From contig BDSI01000025.1 in assembly GCA_003117195.1 (NCBI GenBank), positions 1,010,898 through 1,074,897 of the forward strand: a stretch of 64,000 nucleotides of DNA, in the 5' to 3' direction. The translations under genes were made by a program, and so were the position numbers. Shown here piece by piece: positions 49,411-60,729 of this stretch; within the stretch, counting starts at the first letter, position 1; the number at the start of each line of letters is the position of its first letter. Source of the stretch: Eudorina sp. 2006-703-Eu-15. Taxonomy: Eukaryota; Chlorophyta; Chlorophyceae; Chlamydomonadales; Volvocaceae. A model generated the notes under the pieces. It was not told where the DNA came from, ran no database searches, and was given only the letters and a program-made list of their open reading frames with translations.

Positions 49411-50088
49411 ATGCCCAGAATGTGCCCGTATGAGAGTGTGTCTGTGTGATTGTTGCACGGTATGGTACAAGGCACGGCAGGGTGAAAGTACGAGTACGGC
49501 AAGTGAGGGGCGTAGGGACGTGCCGTGCAAGCCCGGGCGATGCCAATGCATCCAATGGCCGCGTAACGGCCGCATGACGGCCGCATGGATGTGGTCATGT
49601 GGACGATTTGGTGGTTGGCCGATTACCTGGCCGCCACACGTCGCCACCCCTCGTTGCGTCTATGCAGCGTTTTGGTGCCGGACGGGGTTGAGGCCCCGGT
49701 TGTTGCCTTGGCTGGCTGGCTGCCCCGCTCGCCGGGGGTAGGGTATACCTGCGCGTCACCCACTCAGCGGTGCGGTGAGGTGCGGTGCGATGCGGTGGGC
49801 GGGATCCGCTGAATGAGCGCCGATGGCGCCGATGCGGCAGAGCGACGGACTGGCTGCGACGGGAAGCCCGGTACAACTGTAACAAGGGCTCAGCCATGCC
49901 ATGCCAGGCGTGCCCGCTATCATCCGTTTTCTTACGTGGACAGTGCCCGGAAGAGCCCACACACACTGTAACGGTACTACTACACCACACTCTGTAACGG
50001 TACTACCGTACTACATGTGGAGGGATGCCCCCATGGCAGCCCCCGATGGGGCCCCAGGGCAGCCGCCCCACAACACGGGGGGGTCGCC

Positions 50089-50124
50089 CCGATGACCCTA
50101 GCGGGGTCCGCTGTAACATCCTTA
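50089..50124 (+). repeat. Dispersed element family C, copy 3
   Basis: GATGACCCTAGCGGGGTCCG followed by CTGTAACATCCTTA. It is identical over this core to 54623-54655. Confidence 0.8.
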
Positions 50125-50235
50125 CTAATAACGTACTAATAACGTACTGTACGGGGCTGGTGCGGGTCCGGTCCGGTCCATTGCCCGGGAGCTCTGCTGC
50201 CACGGTTGCCAGCCTAGGGACAGCGACAGCGACGT

Positions 50236-50320
50236 CACCACCCACCCGCCCACCCACCCAACCGCCCACCCAACCGCCCACCCAACCACCCAACCGCCCA
50301 CCCAACCGCCCACCCATCCC
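50236..50320 (+). repeat. CCCACCCAACCG minisatellite
   Basis: Irregular tandem CCCACCCAACCG and CCACCCAACCG-type units flanked by CCCACCCG variants. Confidence 0.85.
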
Positions 50321-51147
50321 CGCCACGGGGCGTCCTCGCTGGACGCAGCCGACACGACACGACACGGTACTGAGACACGGAAAAGGAAAGGGCGCCCTGG
50401 AAGGGCCCCCCAAACCCGCGCCGCCAGAGCGTTTGTTGTTTGGCTCCTGGCGACATGCCGGAAGCCTGCGGAGTGCCCCAACTCCCCGTTTTGGAAGGAA
50501 ATAGCAACACAGCACGCCAGTCAGGCGTGCCGATGAGCGTTACCTCCCAGCTCCCAGCTCCCTCCCACCGGCCTGGAGAAGTGGAGATATGAGCAGGGGG
50601 AGACGCGGCCCCGCGGCACCTGCAGCAGCTGACGTGGCGCTCTGTGACCTCGCTGCGCAAAATGGACTGCCGCACAGGCCCCATGCCACCCGGCCCGTGT
50701 TTGTCCACTCAGCTTGCCGTACCGTAGGGCATCGCGACAGAGCGCAACGGAGCGCAGCGCCACGAGGTGGTACGGCATCACGCGGTACGGCATATCACGT
50801 GATGGCGGATTACATGGGGGGGCCGTGTCCCGGAGCCGTGCCGAGACCCCCTCGTATGGCATCCCTCCTCACCACCTCACGGTTCCAAGACCATCAAGAG
50901 TACGGCACACGCCATATGTACGGCACACACCACCGACCGCTCTCCGCGGAGTTCCCGTCCCCCCGCCCCCGGTGCCCCGAGAGCTCTTCCAGCCCCGCTT
51001 CCCCCCCATGCAGGTGACCCGAGTGCGCCGAGCCCCTTCTCCCAACCAACCAACCAACGGCAACCGCTTCTCTTAAATCTGCTAACTGCCTGACTATCGG
51101 TTGCCTGTGCCTGACCCACACACCACACCTTCACATCGCGCCGCGTA

Positions 51148-51200
51148 AGATCACAACGCGGTAGATCACAACGCGGTAGATCACAACGCGGTAGATCACA
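51148..51200 (+). repeat. 15-bp minisatellite, 3.5 copies
   Basis: TCACAACGCGGTAGA starts at 51151, 51166 and 51181, followed by a partial copy at 51196. Confidence 0.95.
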
Positions 51201-52219
51201 TGCCGTCTGTACTGCGTCCACAGTCCACAGTCCACAGTAACCTTACGCGCGGAACATGGCGCCCCAGACACCGGACAGGCCGCCTGGGCATATACAACTG
51301 TCAAACAGTGGTGCGCTGGTGCCCGCACCTCCCCCTCCCTGCAGCCGCCCATCCAGCCAACCAACAAAGCGATGCAGTGTCAAGTTCGAGCATACGGTAC
51401 CACATGCAGCAGTTCTGTTAGCACCACGAGGGGATTGAGTTTCTGAGAGACAACGCCAGCGCGTCGGGCGGAGCTCCGGGGGCAGCCCCTCGCGCCGACC
51501 CCCGCAGCACACACACCCGCCAGGTGTGTGTGTGGGGGGGGGGGAGGTGGCCCGCCGGTGCGTTCGCCTCCACCTCCACCTCCCCAGCGCCCGACCACCT
51601 GCCCCACCCAGCGAGGCCAAGTCAAGTCCGCAAGACCGCCACCCAGTCGCTGCCTGCCACCGCCCCCACGACAGACGCGACACACCCCACGCCAGGGGGT
51701 GCATAGGGGTATACAGCGGTAGCGGTAGCGGTGACGGCGACCACGCTGCGGCCCTGCCTGCAAGCAAACGTGCGCCAGATAGGTCATCAGCAAAACAAAC
51801 ACGCGGCCTGAGGACGTGTCCCCACCCCAGCCCACCCCAACCACGGCAACGGCACCGGCAACGCCATCCCACCATCGCCGCCGCCGCCGCCGTCCCGCCC
51901 TGGTGCCGAGCCGAGCCGAGCCGAGCCGACCCGAGCCGAGCGCGACGGCAGCCAGGGCTTCAACACACCGCCCCTGCACCGCATTGCTGCCGTGCCCGTG
52001 CGCCTGGGGGGCCGGAGTCGTCCGGACCCGACCCGACCGGACCGGACCCGCTGGCAGGCGCCCCATGGGACGCCGGGAGGCCCCCTGGGGCCGCAACCCC
52101 AGACCCAACAACGCACCGCCACAACACAGGCCCCAACGCGCGCATTCCTTCTTTCTGAACACACACCCCACCCGCACGCCTGCCTTGCCTGCCTAGGAAC
52201 GCAGAGACACATACACGCA

Positions 52220-52255
52220 GCCAGTCAGTCAGTCAGTCAGTCAGTCAGTCAGTCA
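52220..52255 (+). repeat. CAGT tetranucleotide tract, 8 copies
   Basis: A perfect CAGT run between a CACGCAGC context and CACAAACAG. Confidence 0.95.
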
Positions 52256-53012
52256 CAAACAGATACAGGCAAGCAATACGCGCGTGCCATACTGCCGGTA
52301 TGTACACTTGATGCCGCATCACAATGCCCGAGTCTGCGCCACCACGGTTCAAAGCTCCCCCCAGCCCTCCTCCTCGTCCTCCTCCTCCTCGCCCTCCTCG
52401 CCCTCCTCCTCCCAAACCAAGCGACGACCCAACGCGAGCCCCCCTCTCCTCCTACTACTACTACGCGCAGGCCGCGCCCCGGCCCTGGCTTCCTACCCCC
52501 CCCCCCAGCCCCGGCCCTGGCTCCCTTCCCCCGCGCCACGCTCGAGGACATCGGAGCAGCAGCCGGGTCCCCACCGCCCAAGGCCCTCACCCGCGGCCGG
52601 GAAGGGGGCGCCCACCCCGAACCCCTGGGACCCCGAGGTCATGGGTGGGGTCCTCAGCCCTGGGAGCGCTTCTTATCCGGAGGCTCTGTGGGGCCCATAA
52701 GCGATGTGAGGAGAGCGCCCTACACCCGCAAGGGGTCCGATGGCACGGCACGGCACTGCAAAGGAAGGGACGGCACTGCACGGCACGGCAAGGGACGCGA
52801 CGCGACGGGACGGGACGGGACGGGTGGAGGAGGCACCTGCGCGGCACACAGTCCCCTTCCCTCAGCCGCCCACTGACATCACTCCGCAGCAGCCGCCAAG
52901 CCCCCCACTCTCGTCCATTTTTAAAACAAAGACCGAATCGGGCCGTCCCTCCCTTCCTGCCTGCCTGCCTGCCTCGCTGTGCCTGCCTCCCTCCCCATCC
53001 CGGCCACTGGTA

Positions 53013-53089
53013 CAGTTGATTCTTCACCGGACGTTTGCTCTGGCAGCAGCGCAGTTCGAACTTGTCTACAAATGTCCTATATCCCCCGC
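53013..53089 (-). repeat. Dispersed element family B, copy 3 (longest)
   Basis: On the plus strand: TACAGTTGATTCTTCACCGG, then TTTGCTCTGGCAGCAGCGC, AGTTCGAACTTGTCTACAAA and TGTCCTATATCCCCC. It combines the left part seen at 37606 with the right part seen in copies at 55377, 56031 and 57989. It lies just downstream of the 954-aa gene. Confidence 0.75.
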
Positions 53090-53166
53090 CCCTAGCGCGC
53101 TCCCTGCCTCCCTCCCTGCCTGTGCCTCCCTGCCTGTGCCTCCCTCCCCCCCGCCCCCCAGCGCGC

Positions 53167-56100
53167 TCACGCATGCAGCGCAAGCGACTCCCGCCGCAAC
53201 GACGCCCCCGCCCCTCCACCCCCTCCGCCTCCCCCTCCGCCCGTGGTTCGCCCCCAGCCGTCATCGAATCGGTCCAGCTCGTCCAGCGCCGCCGCCACGT
53301 CGCTCGGCGGCCCTCCCTCGAGCGGCAGCTGCAGGTCCGGCAGCCCCGCGGGGTCGATGCGTTTGCGGGTGCCGTGGCGGCGGCGGCTGAGGGAGGAGTG
53401 GGGGCTGAAGCGCTGCAGGGAGGTGTTGGGGCTGTACACGGATCCGCCGCCGCTGAGCAGGCCGCTGCCGCCGCCGAGCAGCAGCGCGGAATTGGAGGGC
53501 GCCAGCCCCGCGCCGGCGGCGGCGACGGCGGCGGCGACGGAGGTGGCGGAGGGGATGGGGTGCAGCGGGCTGGCGCCCAGCGCCGGCGGCAGGTGGATGG
53601 TGGTGATGTGGACGTCGACGCTGTAGGCCGGCGGCGGCGGCGGCTGGCCCGCCAGGATGGCCAGCGCCGCCGCCGTCGCCGCCGCCCGGTGGAGCTGGTG
53701 GTGCACCGGCGGCAGCTTGGGACGAGCGGACGAGCTGCCGCTGCTGGCGCCGCCGCCGCCGCTCGTCTCCGCGCTGCCGCCGCCGCCGCCGCCGCCACTG
53801 CCCTGGACGGACCGCCGCTGCCGCCCGGCGGCGGTGCCGGCGGCGGCGGCGGTGCCGGCGGCGGCGGCGGCGGCCGTCGCCGCCGCCGGCGGCGGCTGTT
53901 GCTGCTGCTGGTCCGGTCGGCGACGGTTGAGCTCCGCGGGCGCGGTGACGGCGCGGGGCTTGACGTGCGGCGGCGGCAGGCACAGCGGCATCGAAGAGAC
54001 GGAGACGCGGTCGGTGCCGCTGGCACCCGCGCCGCCGTCGCCAGCGGCGGCGGCGGCGGCGGCGGCGGCCCCGCGCGGCGAGATGATGCAGGGCAATCGT
54101 CCCGCCAAGTCCAGTATCGCCTCCGCCTCGTCTCTATCCTCGATGGAAACTTTGAGCTGCCAGGGCTTGGGCGAGCGGACCAACATGTTAACGGTGGCAC
54201 TCGACGGAAGGTACGGGCCGTACCGGGGGACAACGTACGCCGTACCGGCGGCGGCGGTGCCGCCGCCGCCGCTGCTGGCGGCTGCGGCAGGCGACGCGAA
54301 TATGGATTGCTTGGCGGCGGAGGTGGCTGCCGCGCCCGAGGGTGAGGGGGTGTCAATGATGAGGAAGTTGTGGCCGCCGCCGCCGCCGCCGCCGCCGGCA
54401 GCGGCCCCTGCGGGGGCCGTCGCGGCCGAGGGCGAGGGCGCCTCCGGCCCCACGTGGCTGTGCCGCCGGCCGCCCGCCACGTTGCAGACGGGGATCCACT
54501 GCGGGCCGTCAAGGGAGGGCCGTGAAGGGAGGGCCGTCAAGGGAGGGCCGTCAAGGGCGGAGGGGAATGGCGGCGATGTAAACAAGCGGACACCTCCTCT
54601 AATACTAATATTGGCTGTCACTGATGACCCTAGCGGGGTCCGCTGTAACATCCTTAACGATATGTATGGAACCGTTGCAAGGTGGACCCGTGTCCCGACC
54701 GGGCGTATATATATAATATGTGAATATTAATCTAATACTACACCAGCTCTCCATTCGGTGATTTTTCGCGGTTTCGCCGTCTTCTTTGACATCATGGGGG
54801 GGGACTGGAATGGAACCCCAACCGAACCCCAAAGGAAACAGAGAGAGGGGGCCCTGGAGGGAGGCGAGGAGGACGCGGCTTGAGGGGGGTGGGTGAACGG
54901 CGGGCAGCGGAGCGCTCGCCCCGCGAACCCAACGCGCCGTAACCTGTTCCCTCCCATCTCACCCCGCCCCGCCCCGCCCTGCCCCGCCACCCATGCGCTA
55001 TACCCCACCCCGCCTATACCCGCCCCGCCTCGCCCCTCCACCCACCACGGGCTTCGGCGTCTTGATGGCCCGCTCGCTGTCGTAGAAGGCCACGTGCACG
55101 CCCTCACCCTCCCCCCCGCCGCCGCCGCCGCCTGCGCCGCTGCCTCCACCGCCGCCGCCCCCCAGCCCGCCCCCCCGGCCGTTGCTGCGGTGTGTGGTGG
55201 GGCTCATGTCCCGCTCCGGCGGCCAGGTGGTGTTGTTGTTGAAGGTGCGGACGTCCCGGTAGAAGTTCCGGAGCCGGGTCAGGGCGAAGCGCTGCCGCAT
55301 GTCCTCGCGCCTGGCCGGGCAGAGGCGGGTGGGGATGGGGTGGGGTTGGGGGTGCGGGTGGGGTGGGGCCGGCGGGGGTATAGGAAATTGGTAGACATAC
55401 CCAGGGCGGGGAGGGCGTGTTCAGGTAAAAGACCCGCCCGACCCAAACCAAGCACCAACATACGTACCATATTAATAACCTGCGAATTGGAAAACATGAA
55501 AACAGCAAGGGTGTGTATGTGTGTGTAAGGTCAGACAAGGTGCAGTGGAGATGACTGGCGGCTGCTGCGGACCCCACCTTCCTCCCCCTGCCCACCCCCT
55601 CTCGCCCACCCACCCACCCCCTCTCGCCCACCCACCCACCCACCCACCCCCTCTCACCCACCCACCCACCCACCCACCCACCCACCCACCTCTGCACCAC
55701 ACTCGTCGCCTCCGCCCGCGCCTGCCGCGCCCGCGCCGCCTCCAGGTCCGCCGCGTTACGCGCCCGCGCCGCCTCAACGTCGTACAGTCCGTGCTGGTCC
55801 AGGGAGGACGCGTCCCGCCCCCGGCTTGCCAGCACCTCCTGGTGCACCTGCATCAGCTTCGGCCCGTGCGGCGGCGGGCAGCACTCCGCGTAGCGCCGCA
55901 GCACCTTGAGGTCGTCGGGAGAGGTGGCGGCGCGGATGCGGGCCACCGCGTACTTGCCCACCTCCAGGGCCACCTGGCCCGCGGGAAGGAAGGGGCAAGG
56001 GAGGGGTGATGGCAGAAGGGGGCGCGGTGGGTATAGGACATCGGTCGACATGTTCAAACTGCGGGTGGGGGTACACGGTCGCTGATGTGTTCAGACAGTG

Positions 56101-57105
56101 GACGGCTGACCACGTGGGAAACACCGTAAGCCCCCTCCCCCTCGCCCTCCCCCTTCCCCTCCTTACACCCCGCCTCTCCCTCGCCGCTTCGGCCCCCCCT
56201 CCCGATCCCCCTCCTCATATCCCCCCCCTCCCGATCCCCCTCCTTACATCCCCCTCCTTACATCCCCCTCCTTACATCCCCCTTCTTACATCCCCCTCCT
56301 CGCCGCCTGCCCCCACCTCCGCGATGGTCTCCAGGAAGGCCGGGTAGAACATGGCGTTGGCGCGCTCGTCGCCGTCGTTGGCGGCCTCGCAGCGCAGGAA
56401 GACCTCGAGCGCCGCGTGCTTGGACAGCAGCACGGGCAGCACGTTGAAGTTGAGCAGCATCAGCACGAACTGGGCGCTGTTGATGGCGCCCGCGTGCTCG
56501 CGGGCCCAGGACCAGGTGACGCGGGCGGGGTCCGTCTCGTCCATGCTCGCGTACCTGGGTGGGGGGGCCGGGTGAGTGTGTGTGTGTGGGGGGGGGGTTG
56601 GTGAGTGTGTGTGTGTGTGGGAGGGGCGGGTGAGTGTGTGTTTGGGGGGGGTTGAGTGTGTGTGGGGGGGGTTGACTGTGGGGGGTGGGCGTGTGTGTAA
56701 GGGGGGCCGTGTGAGTGTGTGGGGGGGGCGTGTGTGTGGGGGGTGGGCGTGTGTGTGTGAGTGTGAATCGTTACATATCTGCCGGGCCGACACTGGCCAG
56801 GGGGCGCTAACCCGCCCCATACGGGAGACCGCCGAAGCACTTTCCCCCGGATACGGGGGAAAGGGGCGTAAGAGGCTTCTGTCCCCTCGCTCTCAACCAG
56901 GGCGCGTGCCCGATCCCCGAGGATCGGTGACCGCTGTGCCCCCTCAAGGGAGTGGGCGAAGGCCCATCCCGGGCGGTCTGCGCCTCGCAGTCCCTGTTCA
57001 ACCTCCTCAAGTCCTTGCAGCACCCAGGGCGCGTTTCGGAGGCGCGCCCCTGCTTGGTGCGGTAAAACTGTGAATGTGTGTAAAAGATAACTGAGCCGTG
57101 AGTGC

Positions 57106-57141
<36 letters not shown>

Positions 57142-59762
57142 AAAAGGACCCATAACCGCCCAGGCCCGGGTGTGCGTGTGTGTGTGTGAGGGGGGGTTGT
57201 TGAGTAAAAGAGAACGTAGAGCCGCGAGAAGAGAATCCGATGGCTGTGGGTGGGTGGGTGCTCCCAGGCGGGTAGAGCTCAGGAGTGCGTCACATGCAAG
57301 GGGCCGACGGCAGCGGGCGGGTGAGCGCGCACTGTGCGGACGTCCGGGTTTGCCCCCCCCCCGGGGTGCACCCCTAACCCCCGGTGGTCGCTGCGAGGTC
57401 CCCTCCTGTGGCCGAAACGACAGCGACACCGCTGGGGCCCGGAGGGAGGGGTGGCGCCCCCCTTCGTCAATAAAGAGAGCGAAACCGGAGGGAGGGCTGC
57501 CGGCCCCCACCCTCCCTCCCTCCCTCCCTCCCTCTCCTCCCAGCAGCCGCCCGCCGCCCACCCGCCGGGACACAACCCCACCTCAACCTCTCCCGCCCCA
57601 GCCGCCCGCCCCCTGTCCCCCCACGCCCCACACCTCCTCGTCGGCCCTCCCTCCGCTCCCTTTTTCCCCCTCCGCGTCCCCTCCCTCCCTCCCCGCCCCC
57701 CGGACTCACTCACCACGCGAACAGCTTCTTCAGCTGCCCGTCGTACTTGCGAATGAGGTTCATGGTGCTGCGGCTGAACAGCCCGTCCACCGAGTTGCCC
57801 ACCCCGCCGCCCGCCCCCGAGTCGCGCGCAAAGGGCAGCAGCCACTTGCGCGCCAGCAGCAGCATCGCGTCCCGCGGGTCGGTCGCCGACGGGAACTTGA
57901 CCCGCACCACCGCCCGCAGGCAGCGCATGAACTCGTCCATGTCCACGTGGAGGTCCTGGGGGGGGAGAGTGGGAGTGGGGGGTGGGGGGTATAGGAAATT
58001 GGTAGACATGTTCAAACTGGGGGGGGCCGGGCACCGCCGGGGAGGTGTGTGTGTGTGTGTGTGTGTGTATGTCGGGCGGGGCGCGGGGTGCGGGTCCGGG
58101 GTGTGGATTGGGCCGGTATGGTGGTGGGTAATATGGGTGGTCATTGGGGTACACAGCCCTTTCCTCCCCCCCCACCTTCTCCTTGTCGATAAAGACGGCG
58201 GAACCGCACAAGCGGACCAACGCGAGAGCCCGCCGATGCTGAGATGGACGAAACCCTCTCTCCGCCCACTCTCCCAACCCCCCCAAGGAAGGTGTCTTAC
58301 CAATGTCCTACACCCCCCCGACCCCCCCCACCCCACCCCAAAGGCTCTCACCCCCAGCAATGTGCTCCCCGCCCCCTCCTCCTGGTCGACCCCCGCCTCC
58401 ACGCGCGTGAAGATGACGTCCGCCGCCACCAGCGTGAGGCGGTTGTCCAGCAGGCGGCAGTCCCGCATCAGGTTGCAGAACCCCACGATGTTCATCTCCC
58501 GCCGGCCCGTGTGCGCGTACAGCAGAGGGTCCGAGTAGGCCACGAACACCTGGGGAGGGGAGGGGGGGGGCCAAGGAAGGGAGGGGTGACCGGAAGCGAG
58601 GATTTGGAGGTCGGGAGAGCGGGGGTACCAGGGCGGGAGACGGTAGGGCCGGGAGGAGGTGTGGGGCTCCCGCGGGACTGGCTACCCGGGAAACAGCGCG
58701 TGCGTGGGCCCCATGCGTAGGCCCCATGCGTAGGAGGGGGTCGTGGCCGACCTCCCCTCCCCCTTGTTGTCAATAAAGACAGCGAAACCGCAAAAGGGCA
58801 ACAAACCGGTAACCGCCGATGTTGTCATCGACCTCCCCTCCCCGCTTTTCCATCGCACGGCCCCTGCTCGCGCCCCTCTCTCCCTCTCCCGCCCCTCGCG
58901 GCTCACGTCCTTGAGCCGCTCCATGGTCTCCTCGTCCGTAAGCGCCGCCGGCTCCTTGCGCTGCGCCATGAGGATGACGGAGCGGGAGGCCTCCTGCTGC
59001 CGGATCTTGCGGTTCTGGCTGGTGGTGGTGATGGTGGCGTACTTGCGGGGCGTGGGGCCGCCGTCGGGGGCGCGGGAGAGGCAGTCGGGGCTCTTGCCCT
59101 GCAATGCCGACGGGAGGCGGGGCGGGGGTGGGAAGAGTGGGCGGCGGGCGGGTGGAGGGGAGGGAATGTAGGGAATGGGCACGGGCGTGATGTGGAGAGG
59201 GGGGGCAGGGGGGCGGGTGGAATCCACATCGTCGTGCTCGTCGTGGGCGGGGAGGATAAGCAGGGGAGGGGGGGCCTGGCAGGCCCAGTGCCGCCTTGAG
59301 CACAGCGGGGGGTCGTGTGAAGGAGGAGGGAGGAACCCTCCTTCCCGGGGTCCTGAGCAGAGGAGCTGTGGAAAGGGACGACGCAAAGTGCATGGGCACG
59401 GCGGAAGCAAAGGCCCTGCATCCCGTGTCAGAGATCTGTGCTCGGAACTATCCCGATGGCTGGTTTTCTGCTGTTACACTTCGTACGGCCCACGGTGACC
59501 GTCGTCCGCTGGTCTCACCGAACGTCCAAGGCAACGGTCGAACGCAACCGCATCGCAGAAATTCTGCACAGAGAAGACATTGGCGCGTCTGCGTTGCAAC
59601 GTACAAACCACCTGACCATCCAGTGAAGCTGGCAGCACTTGAGCTCACCAGAAACTGAAATAAGCCTTGTATTTTCGCCGCGTTCAGTTGTACTTCCTCC
59701 TGCTGCATTTCCAGCAGCTTGAGCTGCGCTGGAGTAGCATGCAGTGTCCCGAGGTTGTCCAT
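53167..59762 (-). CDS. Large protein with two p25-alpha/EF-hand-like modules
   Basis: The function is not established. Eight exons: 59649-59762, 58907-59098, 58352-58549, 57714-57955, 56317-56554, 55690-55973, 55046-55310 and 53167-54498, giving 954 aa with all phases consistent and GTGAG or GTGGG donors. After a short helical N-terminus, residues about 92-190 read as a p25-alpha (TPPP)-like or EF-hand-like unit: MNIVGFCNLMRDCRLLDNRL, TLVAADVIFTRV and DMDEFMRCLRAVVRVKFP. A second, related-looking unit at about 274-335 includes INSAQFVLMLLNFNVL, LEVFLRCEAANDGD and MFYPAFLETIAEV. A charged Ala/Arg-rich coiled-coil-like stretch (about 380-425) and an RNFYRDVRTFNNNTTWPPE segment follow. Residues 512-954 are mostly low complexity, with an ordered island WQLKVSIEDRDEAEAILDLA. 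TPPP-family proteins bind microtubules, and several algal members are associated with flagella, so a cytoskeletal or axonemal role is possible but inferred. The start is the ATG of the only in-phase upstream exon found. Confidence 0.8.
54504..54559 (+). repeat. 14-bp minisatellite, 4 copies
   Basis: GGCCGTCAAGGGAG (second copy GTGAA) starts at 54504, 54518, 54532 and 54546. It lies in intron 7 of the 954-aa gene, directly next to the acceptor of the last exon. Confidence 0.9.
54612..54658 (+). repeat. Dispersed element family C, copy 4
   Basis: TTGGCTGTCACTGATGACCC, then TAGCGGGGTCCGCTGTAACA and TCCTTAA. It lies in intron 7 of the 954-aa gene and keeps the GGCTGTC prefix of copies 1 and 2. 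Confidence 0.8.
54752..54795 (-). repeat. Dispersed element family A, copy 3
   Basis: On the minus strand: GATGTCAAAGAAGACGGCGA followed by AACCGCGAAAAATCACCGAA. It lies in intron 7 of the 954-aa gene. Confidence 0.75.
55377..55402 (+). repeat. Dispersed element family B, copy 4 (partial)
   Basis: GGTATAGGAAATTGGTAGAC then AT. It lies in intron 6 of the 954-aa gene. Confidence 0.7.
55590..55689 (+). repeat. CCCACCCA tetranucleotide-type tract
   Basis: CCCA-type runs interrupted by CCCCTCTCGCCCA blocks. On the coding strand this is TGGG-rich and abuts the GTGGGT donor of exon 6 of the 954-aa gene, so the donor itself is embedded in the repeat. Confidence 0.85.
56031..56062 (+). repeat. Dispersed element family B, copy 5
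   Basis: GTATAGGACATCGGTCGACA followed by TGTTCAAACTGC. It lies in intron 5 of the 954-aa gene. Confidence 0.75.
56570..56766. repeat. GTGTG/GGGG-rich tract
   Basis: Alternating GTGAGTGTGTGTG and poly-G segments in intron 4 of the 954-aa gene (56555-57713). A pure TG tract continues at 57111-57137. Confidence 0.85.
56841..57049. other. Hairpin cluster within intron 4 of the 954-aa gene
   Basis: There are three perfect short hairpins in about 210 bp. At 56841-56862 TTTCCCCC pairs with GGGGGAAA across 6 nt. At 56910-56927 CCGATCC pairs with GGATCGG across 4 nt. At 57027-57049 GGGCGCG pairs with CGCGCCC across 9 nt. The block is non-repetitive and lies between two TG-rich tracts. It may be a structured intronic RNA or a fragment of a mobile element. 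Confidence 0.45.
57280..57307 (+). repeat. Dispersed motif family D, copy 2
   Basis: CAGGAGTGCGTCACATGCAA followed by GGGGCCGA, in intron 4 of the 954-aa gene. Confidence 0.55.
57463..57490 (+). repeat. Dispersed element family A, copy 4
   Basis: TTCGTCAATAAAGAGAGCGA followed by AACCGGAG, in intron 4 of the 954-aa gene. Confidence 0.7.
57989..58020 (+). repeat. Dispersed element family B, copy 6
   Basis: GTATAGGAAATTGGTAGACA followed by TGTTCAAACTGG, the cleanest right-hand copy. It lies in intron 3 of the 954-aa gene. Confidence 0.8.
58181..58220 (+). repeat. Dispersed element family A, copy 5
   Basis: TTGTCGATAAAGACGGCGGA followed by ACCGCACAAGCGG, in intron 3 of the 954-aa gene. Confidence 0.75.
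58286..58312 (-). repeat. Dispersed element family B, copy 7 (partial, inverted)
   Basis: On the plus strand: GTCTTACCAATGTCCTACAC followed by CCCCC, matching the inverted right end of the element. Confidence 0.55.
58763..58800 (+). repeat. Dispersed element family A, copy 6
   Basis: TTGTTGTCAATAAAGACAGC followed by GAAACCGCAAAAGGGC, the copy nearest the consensus. It lies in intron 2 of the 954-aa gene. Confidence 0.8.
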
Positions 59763-60729
59763 GGCGTCGTCCTCCTGTTCTCGCTGCAGGTAATGTCGCC
59801 TTCTATATAATCAGGCTTAGAGCATTGTACCTAAGTAACTAAGAAGCGGTGAATCATTTGTGCCTGGAAAGCCTTCGAGGTCGCCGCGCTTAACAGAAAC
59901 TGAAGGCAGGAATTTCCCAAAGAACAACATGAGCTAATGCTTAGGTCAACGAGGTGTGTGCACATGCAGTTTGCATTACTACCGGCAAGACTTCTTGCAG
60001 CCAACCAAGGCTCAACTGTACTCGGTTTGAGCTTTGTATCAGATAAATCATCTGTCCATGACTACATTGAAAAACCGCAGAAACTTTCAGCGCATCACTC
60101 GAAGGCCAACCAAAGAGTGAGGATAACCCGTATTGTAACAGAACTCCGTACGATGTCACCAAAAAGAGTCAGCAAGGGTTTCCCGGCCGTTGAAGACGTG
60201 CAGTGGATCGAGGAATGGAGGAGATTCACAATCTGATATGACATCTGACGTGTCCCACATGCTTGGTTACAGAGCGGCCGCCCTGCTTGGTAGGGCTTGG
60301 TAAGCCTGAATTGCGCGCAAAGCGCCGCAAGTCATCACCCGCACAAGCTGTCAACAGGCGTCTATCAAAATCAGCGCTTCATTGTTCGCTGCTTATGCTG
60401 TTCTAAACTTAACTTCATCGAAACGTTGCTCTGTACGGAACAGTGGTGTCTGGTGACGTCGCGCTTCCGAATACCAAGTATACAGCGCTCTTCGCCAAGC
60501 TGGCTGTGTGGCTGGAGATATTTTTCGTGCTGCGCACGGAATGCTGAAGCGCTGAGCGGGATGCCAAGGAGTACGATTTGGGAGGTTCGTTGGGACTCGC
60601 GAGGGACGAGAACAGGCCGATTTTTCCACACTTTACACCCACAGAGCCGCAACCGCAGGACCGCACACTGCAGGGCACAGCCTCCTTCGCCATCCCCACG
60701 CCCAGGCAAAAGCGCGTTAGCACAGCCGT
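59763..60729. other. Intergenic between the 954-aa gene and eL8
   Basis: Both neighbours are on the minus strand. The region must hold the eL8 3' UTR and the promoter of the 954-aa gene. A 99-codon plus-strand frame at 59937-60236 has no recognisable domain and no splice context, so I leave it unannotated. Confidence 0.55.
60633..60637 (-). terminator. TGTAA poly(A) signal of the eL8 gene
   Basis: TTACA on the plus strand reads TGTAA on the coding strand, 93 bases past the stop codon. This is a sensible distance for the chlorophycean polyadenylation motif. Confidence 0.6.

Larger units (their letters stand above)
47234..53166. other. Intergenic, rich in minisatellites and dispersed motifs
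   Basis: This lies between the convergent second ankyrin-RING gene and the 954-aa gene. No gene is supported. It holds TG/GT-rich stretches near 48535-48560, repeated GTGATGCCGGG-like words near 48797-48842, family C and B elements, and several minisatellites listed separately. A short phrase at 51013-51076 after CATGCAG (VTRVRRAPSPNQPTNGN, stop) could be a terminal exon but has no partner. Confidence 0.5.

Noticed and set aside
59937..60236. 99-codon plus-strand frame between two minus-strand genes
   Set aside because: No domain, no splice motifs in support, and it overlaps the expected promoter of the 954-aa gene.
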